Shown piece after piece: positions 6,997 through 14,969 of a stretch of 64,000 bases of DNA; within the stretch, counting starts at the first letter, position 1; the number at the start of each line of letters is the position of its first letter. The notes under the pieces are model-generated. The model was not told the DNA's origin, did no database searches, and saw only the letters and a program-made list of their open reading frames with translations. The stretch is taken from assembly GCA_037444725.1 (NCBI GenBank), contig JBBILW010000001.1:12448-76447 (forward strand). Reading direction: 5' to 3'. The DNA is from CAIKKG01 sp037444725. GTDB taxonomy: Bacteria; Patescibacteriota; Minisyncoccia; UBA6257; GWB1-50-10. The translations under genes and the position numbers were made by a program.

Positions 6997-7980
6997 TTAG
7001 AACGCGAATGCGCCCCTGAAGACGTTCTTCTCGAGAAGGCGCGCCTCCGTTTCCGTGAAATTGAACACCGCATCGCATCGCTCGATGACCTCCGGCATCG
7101 CCGGCAGGAAGAAGTCATCATCCGGGTTCAACGTGTAGCAGAGCCCGGCATCGAGAAGCTCAGGAATCCTCAACTCCTCGAGCGTCCCGATCGCACCCGT
7201 CGTAAGATTCGAGAGGGGACAGCCTGCGACGCGGATGTGATTGTCCACCATGTAGCTCACCGTGTCGGGGTAGTCCACGAGCGGAATCGCGTGGCCCACG
7301 CCGTCGCACTTCAGCACGTGGATAGCGGTGTGGATGTTGCGCATGAGGCGCGCACGATAGGTCTCGCGCGGCTCTTTCGCAACCCACTCGCCCGCGTGAC
7401 AGTCCCGCCGCACCTTGCTGCCGAATGTGAGCTTGTACGCCTCGTAATGCTTTTCCGGCGGATGCGCCGCCTCATCGCACACGAGATTCAGCGCCGCTTC
7501 TCCGTCGAACTCGAGCGCGATGCGCGCGATATCTTTTCCCGTCTCCACGTCCGCCTCGCGGCCGATGCAGATGTGCGGGAACACGCGGATATCGAGATTG
7601 AACTCGGTCGACTGCGCTGCTTCCACGAAGGCATGCGCGGCCTCGCGCATAGTGAGACCCTGCTTCGTGTGATACTGCGGCGCAAGATACGCCTCGACAT
7701 ACCGGTATCCTTCAGCGCTGCGCGTGCGCGCATATTCGCGCACCGCATGGCGAATCGCCTCCTTCTTCTGAAGTGCGTTCGTGATGAGCGAAAACTTCTT
7801 CACGAGATCAACGTGCACATTGCCGAAGAACGTTGCGAGCCTCTCCGGACTGCCTGCATTCTCCGCAACCTCGTACGGCAACGGCAACCCCGAGAGCTCG
7901 TAGAGCGTCGGGAGCGCTTTTGCGACTGCCATGCTTCCATCCACGTGGTCATGGTGCAATCCGCGAATAAACGGTTTCAT
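6997..7980 (-). CDS. Adenosine deaminase-family amidohydrolase
   Basis: 327 aa from ATG 7980, fixed by the Shine-Dalgarno run AGGAAGG just upstream. Zn-dependent TIM-barrel deaminase: the HxH metal site (LHHDHVDG, H10 and H12), the HAGEW block with catalytic His/Glu, GHAIPL (usual GHG/GHA), CPLSN, and NPDDD supplying the catalytic Asp pair. The substrate is probably adenosine or a related purine, giving inosine; the family also contains adenine and modified-purine deaminases, so specificity is open. A purine-salvage enzyme fits an organism that scavenges nucleosides from a host. It is a single-gene unit with its own promoter, 42-nt leader and terminator, unlike most mRNAs here. Confidence 0.85.
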   Translation of the reverse strand: MKPFIRGLHHDHVDGSMAVAKALPTLYELSGLPLPYEVAENAGSPERLATFFGNVHVDLVKKFSLITNALQKKEAIRHAVREYARTRSAEGYRYVEAYLAPQYHTKQGLTMREAAHAFVEAAQSTEFNLDIRVFPHICIGREADVETGKDIARIALEFDGEAALNLVCDEAAHPPEKHYEAYKLTFGSKVRRDCHAGEWVAKEPRETYRARLMRNIHTAIHVLKCDGVGHAIPLVDYPDTVSYMVDNHIRVAGCPLSNLTTGAIGTLEELRIPELLDAGLCYTLNPDDDFFLPAMPEVIERCDAVFNFTETEARLLEKNVFRGAFAF

Positions 7981-8022
7981 GCGCGCCTTCCTTTCCCTGT
8001 TGGTTGGTAAGCTTCTCCTCAA

Positions 8023-8051
8023 GTTCTACCACCTCCTCACGTGACACGCAA
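8023..8051 (-). promoter_or_regulatory. Promoter of the deaminase gene
   Basis: Minus strand TTGCGT (8046-8051), 17-bp spacer, TAGAAC (8023-8028). It leaves a 42-nt leader ending in a good Shine-Dalgarno site. Confidence 0.5.
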
Positions 8052-8053
8052 AC

Positions 8054-8078
8054 AAAAAAGCGCTCTTGGCGCCTTTTT
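8054..8078 (-). terminator. Terminator after tRNA-Ile
   Basis: Minus strand AAAAAGGCGC-CAAGA-GCGCTTTTTT; ends in six T, a few nt after the tRNA 3' end. Confidence 0.75.
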
Positions 8079-8083
8079 CTTTG

Positions 8084-8155
8084 TCGGTCCGGCAGGACTC
8101 GAACCTGCAACCGGGCGTGTATAAGACGCCTGCTCTGCCATTGAGCTACGGACCG
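8084..8155 (-). tRNA. tRNA-Ile with anticodon UAU
   Basis: Acceptor CGGTCCG/CGGACCG, D-arm AGCTCAATGGCAGAGC, anticodon stem GGCGT/ACGCC with loop CTTATAC (anticodon TAT), T-arm GCAGGTTCGAGTCCTGC, discriminator A. 72 nt, no CCA. Most bacteria read AUA with tRNA-Ile(CAU) made specific by lysidine (TilS); a UAU anticodon reads AUA directly and is uncommon. Confidence 0.93.
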
Positions 8156-8169
8156 TTTCTCCTCCCGCA

Positions 8170-8199
8170 ACTATACCAAGAGGGGAGGAGACAAATCAA
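8170..8199 (-). promoter_or_regulatory. tRNA-Ile promoter
   Basis: Minus strand TTGATT (8194-8199), 18-bp spacer, TATAGT (8170-8175), exactly 14 nt to the tRNA 5' end. A 9-bp inverted repeat TCTCCTCCC/GGGAGGAGA flanks the -10 box. Confidence 0.65.
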
Positions 8200-10044
8200 C
8201 TAACCTTCAAGCGTCGCCATCTCGAAACCGAATTTCTTGATGATGGCATAAAACTCTTCCTGCTCCAATGTTTCGCGCACCACGAGCGCTTCCGCAATTG
8301 CGTCGAGCGCCTTGCGATTCTTCGTGATGACCGTCTTCGCGACCGCGAGTGCCTTATTAATGTACGCGTTCACCTCGTCATCAATTTTTGCACCCAGCGA
8401 TTCGGAGAAATCGCGCTCATTTCCAAAATCGCGTCCCAGGAAGACCGCTTCCTGCGCACGCCCATACGAACGAGGACCAAGCTTCTCGCTCATGCCGTAC
8501 TGCGTCACGAGGCGCGTTGCCACATCCGTCGCGTTCCGAATATCGCTCGAAGAACCCGTCGTAACATCTTTAAATACCGTAAGTTCCGATGCGTAGCCGC
8601 CGAATGAGACTGCGAGGTCCGCGAGGAATTGCGCCTTCGTGTGCAGTCTGCGCTCTTCAAGCGGAAGCTTTAGCGTGTAACCTCCCGCCATGCCGCGGCT
8701 CACGATAGAAACTTTGTGCACGGGGTCGGCGTCTTTCAATGCCGCCGCAACAAGCGCATGGCCCGCTTCATGGTATGCGGTAATTTCTTTTTCTTTCGGC
8801 GTGATGACGCGGCTCCTGCGCGCCGGACCGAGCAACACCTTTTCTACGGAGTTCAAGAAATCCTCCTGCGCTACCGTCTTGCGGTTATTGCGCGCCGCAA
8901 GAATCGCGGCCTCGTTCACGAGGTTTGAGAGATCCGCACCGGCAAATCCCGGCGTACGTGTCGCGACTACCTTCAAATCAACGTCGTTCGCGAGCGGCTT
9001 CCCCTTCACATGAATCTTCAAAATGTCTTCGCGGTCTTTTACGTCGGGCATATCCAAAACCACACGGCGGTCAAATCTTCCCGGGCGGAGCAACGCAGGA
9101 TCCAACACATCGGGGCGGTTCGTCGCCGCAATTACGATGACGCTCGTGTCGCGATCGAAGCCGTCCATTTCGACGAGAATCTGGTTGAGTGTCTGTTCGC
9201 GCTCATCGTGTCCACCACCCATTCCTGTGCCGCGTTCGCGGCCGACCGCATCGATTTCATCGATGAAAATAATGGAGGGCGCCGCCTGTTTTGCGATGTG
9301 GAACAAATCACGCACGCGGGACGCACCCACGCCGACGAACATTTCGACGAATTCGGATGCGGAGATGTGGAAGAAGGGGACGCCCGCCTCGCCTGCAACT
9401 GCGCGCGCAAGCATCGTCTTTCCCGTACCCGGTGAGCCCATGAGGAGCACGCCGCGCGGAATCTTCGCGCCAATTGCCGTGAACTTCTTCGAGTTCTTCA
9501 GGAACTCCACCACCTCGAGCAACTCTTCTTTTGCTTCCTTCAGTCCCGCAACATCTTTAAACGTTGCCTTGTCTTTCGAGGGCGCAAAGAGCCGCACATT
9601 CACCTTACCGAACGAGAATGCCTGGCCCGCGCCGGATTTTGCCTGGCGGAATATCCACCAGAACATCACCACCATCACAATGACGGGGATAAGAATTGGC
9701 AAAAGCATATTCATCCAGTATTTTGTGCCGCTCTCATCCTGAACTTTGAACTCAACTTTCTGAAGGTCTTCTGCTTTTACGCCGTAATTCTTGAGCGTCT
9801 CCGAAAAACCCGTTTCGTTTTCTTTGCGTGAGGTCGCTGTGTCGTTATTCGTGAGCGTAATCTGGAGCTCGTTGCCGTTCACGACAAGCGATTTCACTTC
9901 TCCCGCAGTAATTTTTTTCGCGACTTCGCTCATCGAGAGCGAAAGGGGCTGCTTCGCCTCCGTCCCGGTGATCGAAGCAAAGAGAAGCGATGCGATAAAG
10001 AGCGCAGCGACTGCCCAAATGATGTTTTTCCACAATGGTTTCAT
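8200..10044 (-). CDS. ftsH: ATP-dependent zinc metalloprotease FtsH
   Basis: 614 aa from ATG 10044 (MKPLWKNIIW...), chosen because it opens directly with the first membrane helix. Membrane-anchored hexameric protease that removes misfolded or short-lived membrane and cytosolic proteins. Order: helix ~6-26, periplasmic domain ~35-110, second helix ~115-140, AAA+ motor with Walker A GSPGTGKT (203-210), Walker B IIFIDEID, the second region of homology ending LLRPGRFDR, then the zinc site HEAGH (425-429) with the third ligand in the TTGSSSDI block. All catalytic residues are present. Confidence 0.97.
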   Translation of the reverse strand: MKPLWKNIIWAVAALFIASLLFASITGTEAKQPLSLSMSEVAKKITAGEVKSLVVNGNELQITLTNNDTATSRKENETGFSETLKNYGVKAEDLQKVEFKVQDESGTKYWMNMLLPILIPVIVMVVMFWWIFRQAKSGAGQAFSFGKVNVRLFAPSKDKATFKDVAGLKEAKEELLEVVEFLKNSKKFTAIGAKIPRGVLLMGSPGTGKTMLARAVAGEAGVPFFHISASEFVEMFVGVGASRVRDLFHIAKQAAPSIIFIDEIDAVGRERGTGMGGGHDEREQTLNQILVEMDGFDRDTSVIVIAATNRPDVLDPALLRPGRFDRRVVLDMPDVKDREDILKIHVKGKPLANDVDLKVVATRTPGFAGADLSNLVNEAAILAARNNRKTVAQEDFLNSVEKVLLGPARRSRVITPKEKEITAYHEAGHALVAAALKDADPVHKVSIVSRGMAGGYTLKLPLEERRLHTKAQFLADLAVSFGGYASELTVFKDVTTGSSSDIRNATDVATRLVTQYGMSEKLGPRSYGRAQEAVFLGRDFGNERDFSESLGAKIDDEVNAYINKALAVAKTVITKNRKALDAIAEALVVRETLEQEEFYAIIKKFGFEMATLEG

Positions 10045-10111
10045 ATGATTTATATATTGCTCACTTACTATAGTGGAAGTGAACGATAGCCGCAACGCCA
10101 ACAACTCATAT

Positions 10112-10152
10112 AAAAATTCCGCCCTTCGTTTCACGAAGAGCGGGATTTTTTT
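10112..10152 (-). terminator. Terminator between rpsA and ftsH
   Basis: Minus-strand stem with AAATCCCGC opposite GCGGAATTT (minor mismatches) and an inner CTTCG/CGAAG, then TTTTTAT. It begins at the rpsA stop. Confidence 0.7.
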
Positions 10153-10156
10153 CGGT

Positions 10157-11245
10157 TTACTTCTTGAATTTCAAGCTGATTCTGCGCTCTGCGGGTTTCA
10201 CCGTATCAATGGTGAAGTGGTACTCCTTTCCCACCGCGAGCTGCTTGCGCATCTCGTCCGCGCCGCCGAATTCCGTGACGTGCACATACCCTTGGTACGT
10301 GTCGTCGAGATTTACAATGGCGCCAAACGGATTGAACATGTAGACCTTACCCGTCACATCCTGGCCATCCTTATAACGATTCATGACGATAGTCCACGGA
10401 TCTTCCTTGAGGGCTTTGAGCGAGAGTGAAATCTTGCCGTCCTTGATTTCGATGATTTTCGCCTTCACTGCTTCGTCAACCTTCACTACGTCCTTCGGAT
10501 TTTCAACAATGCGATAGTCGAGCTCTGAAACGTGAATGAGGCCTTCCACCGCGGGGTTATCCATGAACTTCACGAACGCGCCGAAATCGGCAACACCCGA
10601 GACCACGCCCTCGATAACCTGGCCCACCGTGTAGTTCTTTACGAGCTCACGCGAAGAAACTTCCGTCGCTTCCTTCTCAGAAATGATGAGTTTGCCCGTG
10701 CGGACGTTCGCATCAATGATTTTTACCGAGATATCGGCACCCACCAAGCGCTGCAATGCGCCTGAGATTTCCGTGCGCTCCGCGGTTGTTGCTTTGGGAT
10801 AGTGCTCACCTGCAAGCTGGGAGACGGGGAGGAAGGCTGAGATACCTTTCACGTTCGCAATAAGGCCGCCCTTGTTGAAACCGGTGATTTTCACCGTGAA
10901 CGCCTCGTCCTTACCCTTCAATTCGTCCACCTCGCCCCATGCCTTCTGCTTGCCCGCTTCCGCGAGCGAGAGTTCTACATACCCCTCGTCGTTGTCCACT
11001 TCAAGGACTTTCGCATGAATCTTGCCGCCAATATCCACGCTTTTCACGAGTTCGCGCGCATTCTGGAGCTCGCCGCGATACACTGCGCCCGTACCGTGCC
11101 TGCCAAGATCGACAAGCATCATTCTTGAGCCCTTGCTGAACACCGTTCCCTCGACGAGATCTCCCACTTTAATGGAAGAAAACACCTGCGGGTTCGATTT
11201 CGCAAGCTGGTTCAAGATCAGCATGCCGTTCTTTACGATATTCAT
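10157..11245 (-). CDS. rpsA: Ribosomal protein bS1 (four S1 domains)
   Basis: 362 aa from ATG 11245; the frame stays open to a GTG at 11362 but the added residues look non-protein-like. Four OB-fold S1 repeats can be followed: ~20-95 (VGDLVEGTVFSKG), ~105-180, ~195-270 (GQVIEGVVSGVADFGAFV, HVSELDY) and ~285-360 (GQDVTGKVYMFNPFGAIV). E. coli S1 has six; four is usual in low-GC Gram-positives and reduced genomes. Binds mRNA on the 30S subunit. With many leaderless mRNAs here, a full S1 is noteworthy. The divergent MBL gene has its promoter 62 nt away. Confidence 0.9.
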   Translation of the reverse strand: MNIVKNGMLILNQLAKSNPQVFSSIKVGDLVEGTVFSKGSRMMLVDLGRHGTGAVYRGELQNARELVKSVDIGGKIHAKVLEVDNDEGYVELSLAEAGKQKAWGEVDELKGKDEAFTVKITGFNKGGLIANVKGISAFLPVSQLAGEHYPKATTAERTEISGALQRLVGADISVKIIDANVRTGKLIISEKEATEVSSRELVKNYTVGQVIEGVVSGVADFGAFVKFMDNPAVEGLIHVSELDYRIVENPKDVVKVDEAVKAKIIEIKDGKISLSLKALKEDPWTIVMNRYKDGQDVTGKVYMFNPFGAIVNLDDTYQGYVHVTEFGGADEMRKQLAVGKEYHFTIDTVKPAERRISLKFKK

Positions 11246-11306
11246 AGTGCTAACAGAATATGCACTTTTGTAAGGTAAGTCAACCCCAAAGTGGTAAAAA
11301 TGGTCG

Positions 11307-11335
11307 TTGAAAAAGGGGCAAAAATGCCGTATAAT
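11307..11335 (+). promoter_or_regulatory. Near-consensus sigma-70 promoter for the MBL gene
   Basis: TTGAAA (11307-11312), 17-bp spacer, TATAAT (11330-11335), 16 nt to the ATG. Confidence 0.8.
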
Positions 11336-11351
11336 TACCGGCAGATATTCT

Positions 11352-11939
11352 ATGATAATCACGTATCAGGGTAATAATTATTTCAAAATTCAGTCGGGAG
11401 AGTTCGCTATTCTCATTGATCCGGAAAACCAACGCTCCTTCAGAGGCACTCAGATCATCATTAATACGGTACGTCCGACCCTCGCGGAGCCAGTAGAGGG
11501 CGGCGCAGAGGGGGAGAAGCCGTTCTGGATTGAACATCAGGGCGAGTATGAGGTTAAGGGCGTGCGCGTACAGGGCTGGACAAGCGGCAACGAAGGAGAC
11601 AAGAAAGTATTGACCTGCTATCGCATTATCTTTGACGAGATGACGATAGTGGTGCTCGGCCACCTGGCAGAGGAGCTGCCGCAGGCGCTCATTTCGGAAC
11701 TTGCAGACGCTGATATCGCCTTCGTGCCTGCAGGAGGAAAGCCCTACCTTGCACAAAGCGCGGTTGCAAAACTCTTGCGCCAGCTTGAGCCGGGAATCGT
11801 TATTCCGACGCTCTTCAAAGACGTGAAACCGTTTTTGAAGGAGCTTGACCAGACCGACGTGAAGGAAGAGGAGAAGTTAGTCATTAAAAAGAAGGACATT
11901 GCACCCAAGGCGATGAAGGTGCATTGGCTCGGACAATAA
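11352..11939 (+). CDS. Metallo-beta-lactamase-fold protein with a changed metal site
   Basis: 195 aa from ATG 11352 (MIITYQGNNYFKIQ). The N-terminus matches the PF13483/UlaG-like MBL fold, where the usual start is ITWLGHSCF; here the block reads YQGNNYF, so the signature His is Asn. A later strand has VVLGHL and IAFVPAGG. The length is shorter than most relatives (~210-230). It may be a degenerate, non-catalytic family member that keeps only the fold; similar short forms are common in Parcubacteria. The stop overlaps the next ATG (TAATG), so translation is coupled to the small membrane protein. Confidence 0.65.
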   Translation: MIITYQGNNYFKIQSGEFAILIDPENQRSFRGTQIIINTVRPTLAEPVEGGAEGEKPFWIEHQGEYEVKGVRVQGWTSGNEGDKKVLTCYRIIFDEMTIVVLGHLAEELPQALISELADADIAFVPAGGKPYLAQSAVAKLLRQLEPGIVIPTLFKDVKPFLKELDQTDVKEEEKLVIKKKDIAPKAMKVHWLGQ

Positions 11940-12391
11940 TGTTCACACGAATCTCACAATTTATCGCTTCGCTCCGCACGGCGGACAACGCTACCAAGAA
12001 GAACTGGATAATAGGAGCTTCTGCCGTTTCGATGGTCTTCGTGATTCTTCTCTGGCTCGTGTATCTCACGCTTACCTTGCCCTCACTCCCCAGTGATACG
12101 AACACGGAAACAGGTCAGACTGCCGCCGCCACAGAAACCGCTCCGTCCGAACCTACATTCTTTTCGACATTTAGCAGGGGCATCAGCGTTCTCATACACC
12201 AGTCGGAAGCGGGACTCGCGGCATTTGCCTCAAAAATCGCGGAAAATGTTGAAACAATAAAAAAGAGCGTTGAAAAGAAAAACGTGATAGAGGTGAAAGG
12301 ACCCGAACCATCGCGCACTGCAACGACGCCGGCAACGACAACCGCAGCAACTAGCACCGAACCGACCGCCTCAACTTCGACACCTCAATAA
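11939..12391 (+). CDS. Single-pass membrane protein of unknown function
   Basis: 150 aa from the ATG sharing its A with the upstream stop. A short cytosolic head (~25 residues), one membrane helix (~28-50), a linker rich in T, A and E, a short amphipathic stretch (~75-115) and a T/S/A/P-rich tail. No family recognised. It lies between the MBL gene and gyrA, 1 nt before gyrA, so all three are likely co-transcribed from the 11307 promoter. Confidence 0.6.
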   Translation: MFTRISQFIASLRTADNATKKNWIIGASAVSMVFVILLWLVYLTLTLPSLPSDTNTETGQTAAATETAPSEPTFFSTFSRGISVLIHQSEAGLAAFASKIAENVETIKKSVEKKNVIEVKGPEPSRTATTPATTTAATSTEPTASTSTPQ

Positions 12392-12392
12392 C

Positions 12393-14867
12393 ATGGCTAC
12401 AAAAAAAGAAGAACCACAAGTTAATCACGGTAGAATCGAACCTCGCGAAATAACCGACGAGCTCAAAGAGTCGTATCTCGACTATGCGATGTCCGTTATC
12501 GTTTCGCGCGCGCTTCCCGATGTGCGCGACGGATTGAAGCCCGTGCAGCGCCGCATTCTCTGGGCGATGTGGGACAGCGGACTCACGCATCAGACGAAAT
12601 TCAAAAAATCCGCGAACATCGTCGGAGACGTACTCGGACGCTACCATCCGCACGGCGATTCGTCCGTCTATGAATCAATGGTGCGTATGGCGCAGGACTT
12701 TTCACTCCGCTATCCGCTCGTTGATGGCCAGGGAAACTGGGGCTCCGTTGATGGCGATTCGGCAGCTGCGTATCGTTACACCGAAGCCAGGCTTACTAAA
12801 GTCGCCTCGGAACTTTTGACCGACATTGAGAAAGAAACAGTTGATTGGAATCCGAACTACGACAACTCCCGTGTTGAGCCTGCCTATCTTCCCGCAAAAC
12901 TTCCGAACCTTCTTTTGAACGGCACCGTCGGCATCGCCGTCGGTATGGCAACTTCCATTCCTCCGCACAACTTGCTTGAGGTAGTGGACGCGGCAATTCA
13001 TCTTTCAAAAAACCCGGACGCTTCGACGCGCGAACTACTTCAATTCGTTCCCGGTCCTGACTTCCCGACAGGCGGTATTATTTATGACAAGAAGGCGATA
13101 GAGGAGGCGTACTCTACCGGCCGCGGCTCCATCACTATGCGCGCCGTCGCTGAAATCGAGGAGCGCAAAGCGGGCAGCTTCCAAATCATCATCACGGAAA
13201 TTCCGTATCAGGTGAACAAGTCCGACCTCATCACAAAGATGGCGGAATTGGCGCAGGAGAAAAAAATCGAAGGTATCCGCGATCTCCGCGACGAATCCGA
13301 CCGCGACGGACTCCGCATTGTCGTCGAGTTGAAAAACGACGCTGCGCCGCAGAAGGTGCTGAACCAACTTTTCGAATACACCGAGCTCCAGAAGAATTTC
13401 TACTTCAACATGTTGGCGCTCGTGAACGGCATCCAGCCGCAAGTGCTCTCCCTTAAAGAAGTGCTCGGCGAGTATCTCGCGCACCGCAAAATTATTGTGC
13501 GCCGCCGCACCGAGTTCGATCTTAAGAAGGCAGAGGAGCGCGCGCATATTTTGACGGGCTTGGTAACCGCGCTCGACGTCATCGACAAGATTATCGCGAC
13601 CATCAAGAAATCGAAGGATAAGGAGGAGGCTCGTACGAACCTCATGAAGCAGTTCAAACTTTCCGAAATCCAAGCGAACGCGATTTTGGAAATGAAGCTG
13701 CAGGCGCTCGCCGCACTCGAACGCATCAAGCTCGAGGACGAGCTCGCCGAAAAGAAGAAATTCATTGCGGAGTGCCAAGCAATTTTGAAATCGCCGAAGA
13801 AGATGCTCGAAATTATCCAGAAAGAGCTCGGCGAACTCCGCGAGGCATATCCCCAGCCCCGCAAGACGCGCATTATCGCGTCCGGCCTCAAAGAATTCCG
13901 CGAGGAAGACCTTGTGCCCCAGGAAGAAATTATTATTACGATGAGCCAGGACGGTTACATCAAACGCATGCCGCCCGGTACCTTCAAGACGCAGAAGCGC
14001 GGAGGCAAGGGACTCATTGGCTCCGAACTCAAGGAGGAAGACCTCATCCGCCAGATTATCACCGCGAATACGCACGACAACGTACTCTTCTTCACGGACC
14101 GCGGACGCGTCTTCCAGACAAAAGCATACGAAATTCCCGTCGCCGCGCGCACCGCGAAAGGAAAATCAGTCCACAACTTCCTTACCATTCCGCCCGATGA
14201 GACCATCATCTCCATTGTGAGCTATGCGGATGCCGCAGGAAAAGAAAAAGGAAGCGCCACTCAGTTCCTCGTCATGGCGACACGAGAAGGCGTTATTAAA
14301 AAGACGCCGGTATCAGACTTCGTCGCCGTACGCAGAAGCGGTATTATCGCGCTCAAATTGAAGGGCGAGGACTCATTGCAGTGGGCGTCATTCTCTTCCG
14401 GTGATGACGAAATCATTCTTGTAACCGCAAACGGACAATCCATCCGCTTCAAAGAAAAGGATGTCCGCCCGATGGGCCGCACCGCTGCCGGAACTCGCGC
14501 GGTACGCCTTAAGAAGGGCGACGTGGTCGCGGGATTCGATATTATTGCGAAGGGAACGAAGGAGGACGTGCAATTCCTCGTGGTGATGGCACACGGATTT
14601 GCAAAGCAAACGCCGCTCAAGGACTACAAGACGCAAAAGCGCGGAGGAGGAGGCATTAAGACCGCGAAAATCACCGACAAAACAGGCAAAGTCATCGCGG
14701 CACGCATCATCAGCGAGGACACTGAGGAAGCAATCGCATTCTCGTCGAAGGGCCAGGCGCTCCGCACGAAACTCTCCGACATCCGTGTTGCGGGACGCGC
14801 GACGCAGGGCGTGAAAATCATGAACCTCGACGCGGGCGACTCCATTGTCGGCATCGTCTGCCTCTAA
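12393..14867 (+). CDS. gyrA: DNA gyrase subunit A
   Basis: 824 aa. Cuts and rejoins DNA in gyrase (with GyrB, not in this window). Catalytic Tyr129 sits in AAYRYTEARL; the breakage-reunion domain runs to ~500. The C-terminal wrapping domain carries the GyrA box as QKRGGKG at ~534-540, which distinguishes it from ParC. A second, degenerate box QKRGGGG occurs at ~748. The variant K for R in the box is conservative. Ends with a strong terminator. Confidence 0.96.
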   Translation: MATKKEEPQVNHGRIEPREITDELKESYLDYAMSVIVSRALPDVRDGLKPVQRRILWAMWDSGLTHQTKFKKSANIVGDVLGRYHPHGDSSVYESMVRMAQDFSLRYPLVDGQGNWGSVDGDSAAAYRYTEARLTKVASELLTDIEKETVDWNPNYDNSRVEPAYLPAKLPNLLLNGTVGIAVGMATSIPPHNLLEVVDAAIHLSKNPDASTRELLQFVPGPDFPTGGIIYDKKAIEEAYSTGRGSITMRAVAEIEERKAGSFQIIITEIPYQVNKSDLITKMAELAQEKKIEGIRDLRDESDRDGLRIVVELKNDAAPQKVLNQLFEYTELQKNFYFNMLALVNGIQPQVLSLKEVLGEYLAHRKIIVRRRTEFDLKKAEERAHILTGLVTALDVIDKIIATIKKSKDKEEARTNLMKQFKLSEIQANAILEMKLQALAALERIKLEDELAEKKKFIAECQAILKSPKKMLEIIQKELGELREAYPQPRKTRIIASGLKEFREEDLVPQEEIIITMSQDGYIKRMPPGTFKTQKRGGKGLIGSELKEEDLIRQIITANTHDNVLFFTDRGRVFQTKAYEIPVAARTAKGKSVHNFLTIPPDETIISIVSYADAAGKEKGSATQFLVMATREGVIKKTPVSDFVAVRRSGIIALKLKGEDSLQWASFSSGDDEIILVTANGQSIRFKEKDVRPMGRTAAGTRAVRLKKGDVVAGFDIIAKGTKEDVQFLVVMAHGFAKQTPLKDYKTQKRGGGGIKTAKITDKTGKVIAARIISEDTEEAIAFSSKGQALRTKLSDIRVAGRATQGVKIMNLDAGDSIVGIVCL

Positions 14868-14895
14868 TCAGTCCGCAAACCCAATAGTCGCTTTC

Positions 14896-14925
14896 AAAAG
14901 AGATGCCGAAGCCGGCATCTCTTTT
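14896..14925 (+). terminator. Terminator of the gyrA operon
   Basis: Perfect 13-bp stem AAAAGAGATGCCG/CGGCATCTCTTTT with a 4-nt loop. Confidence 0.9.
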
Positions 14926-14955
14926 CATATTCGTGCTCCGTGGCATCACGCCGTG

Positions 14956-14961
14956 TATAAT
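14956..14961 (+). promoter_or_regulatory. -10 box of the solute-binding protein gene
   Basis: TATAAT, 8 nt before ATG 14970; no convincing -35. Confidence 0.5.
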
Positions 14962-14969
14962 AGAAACAT

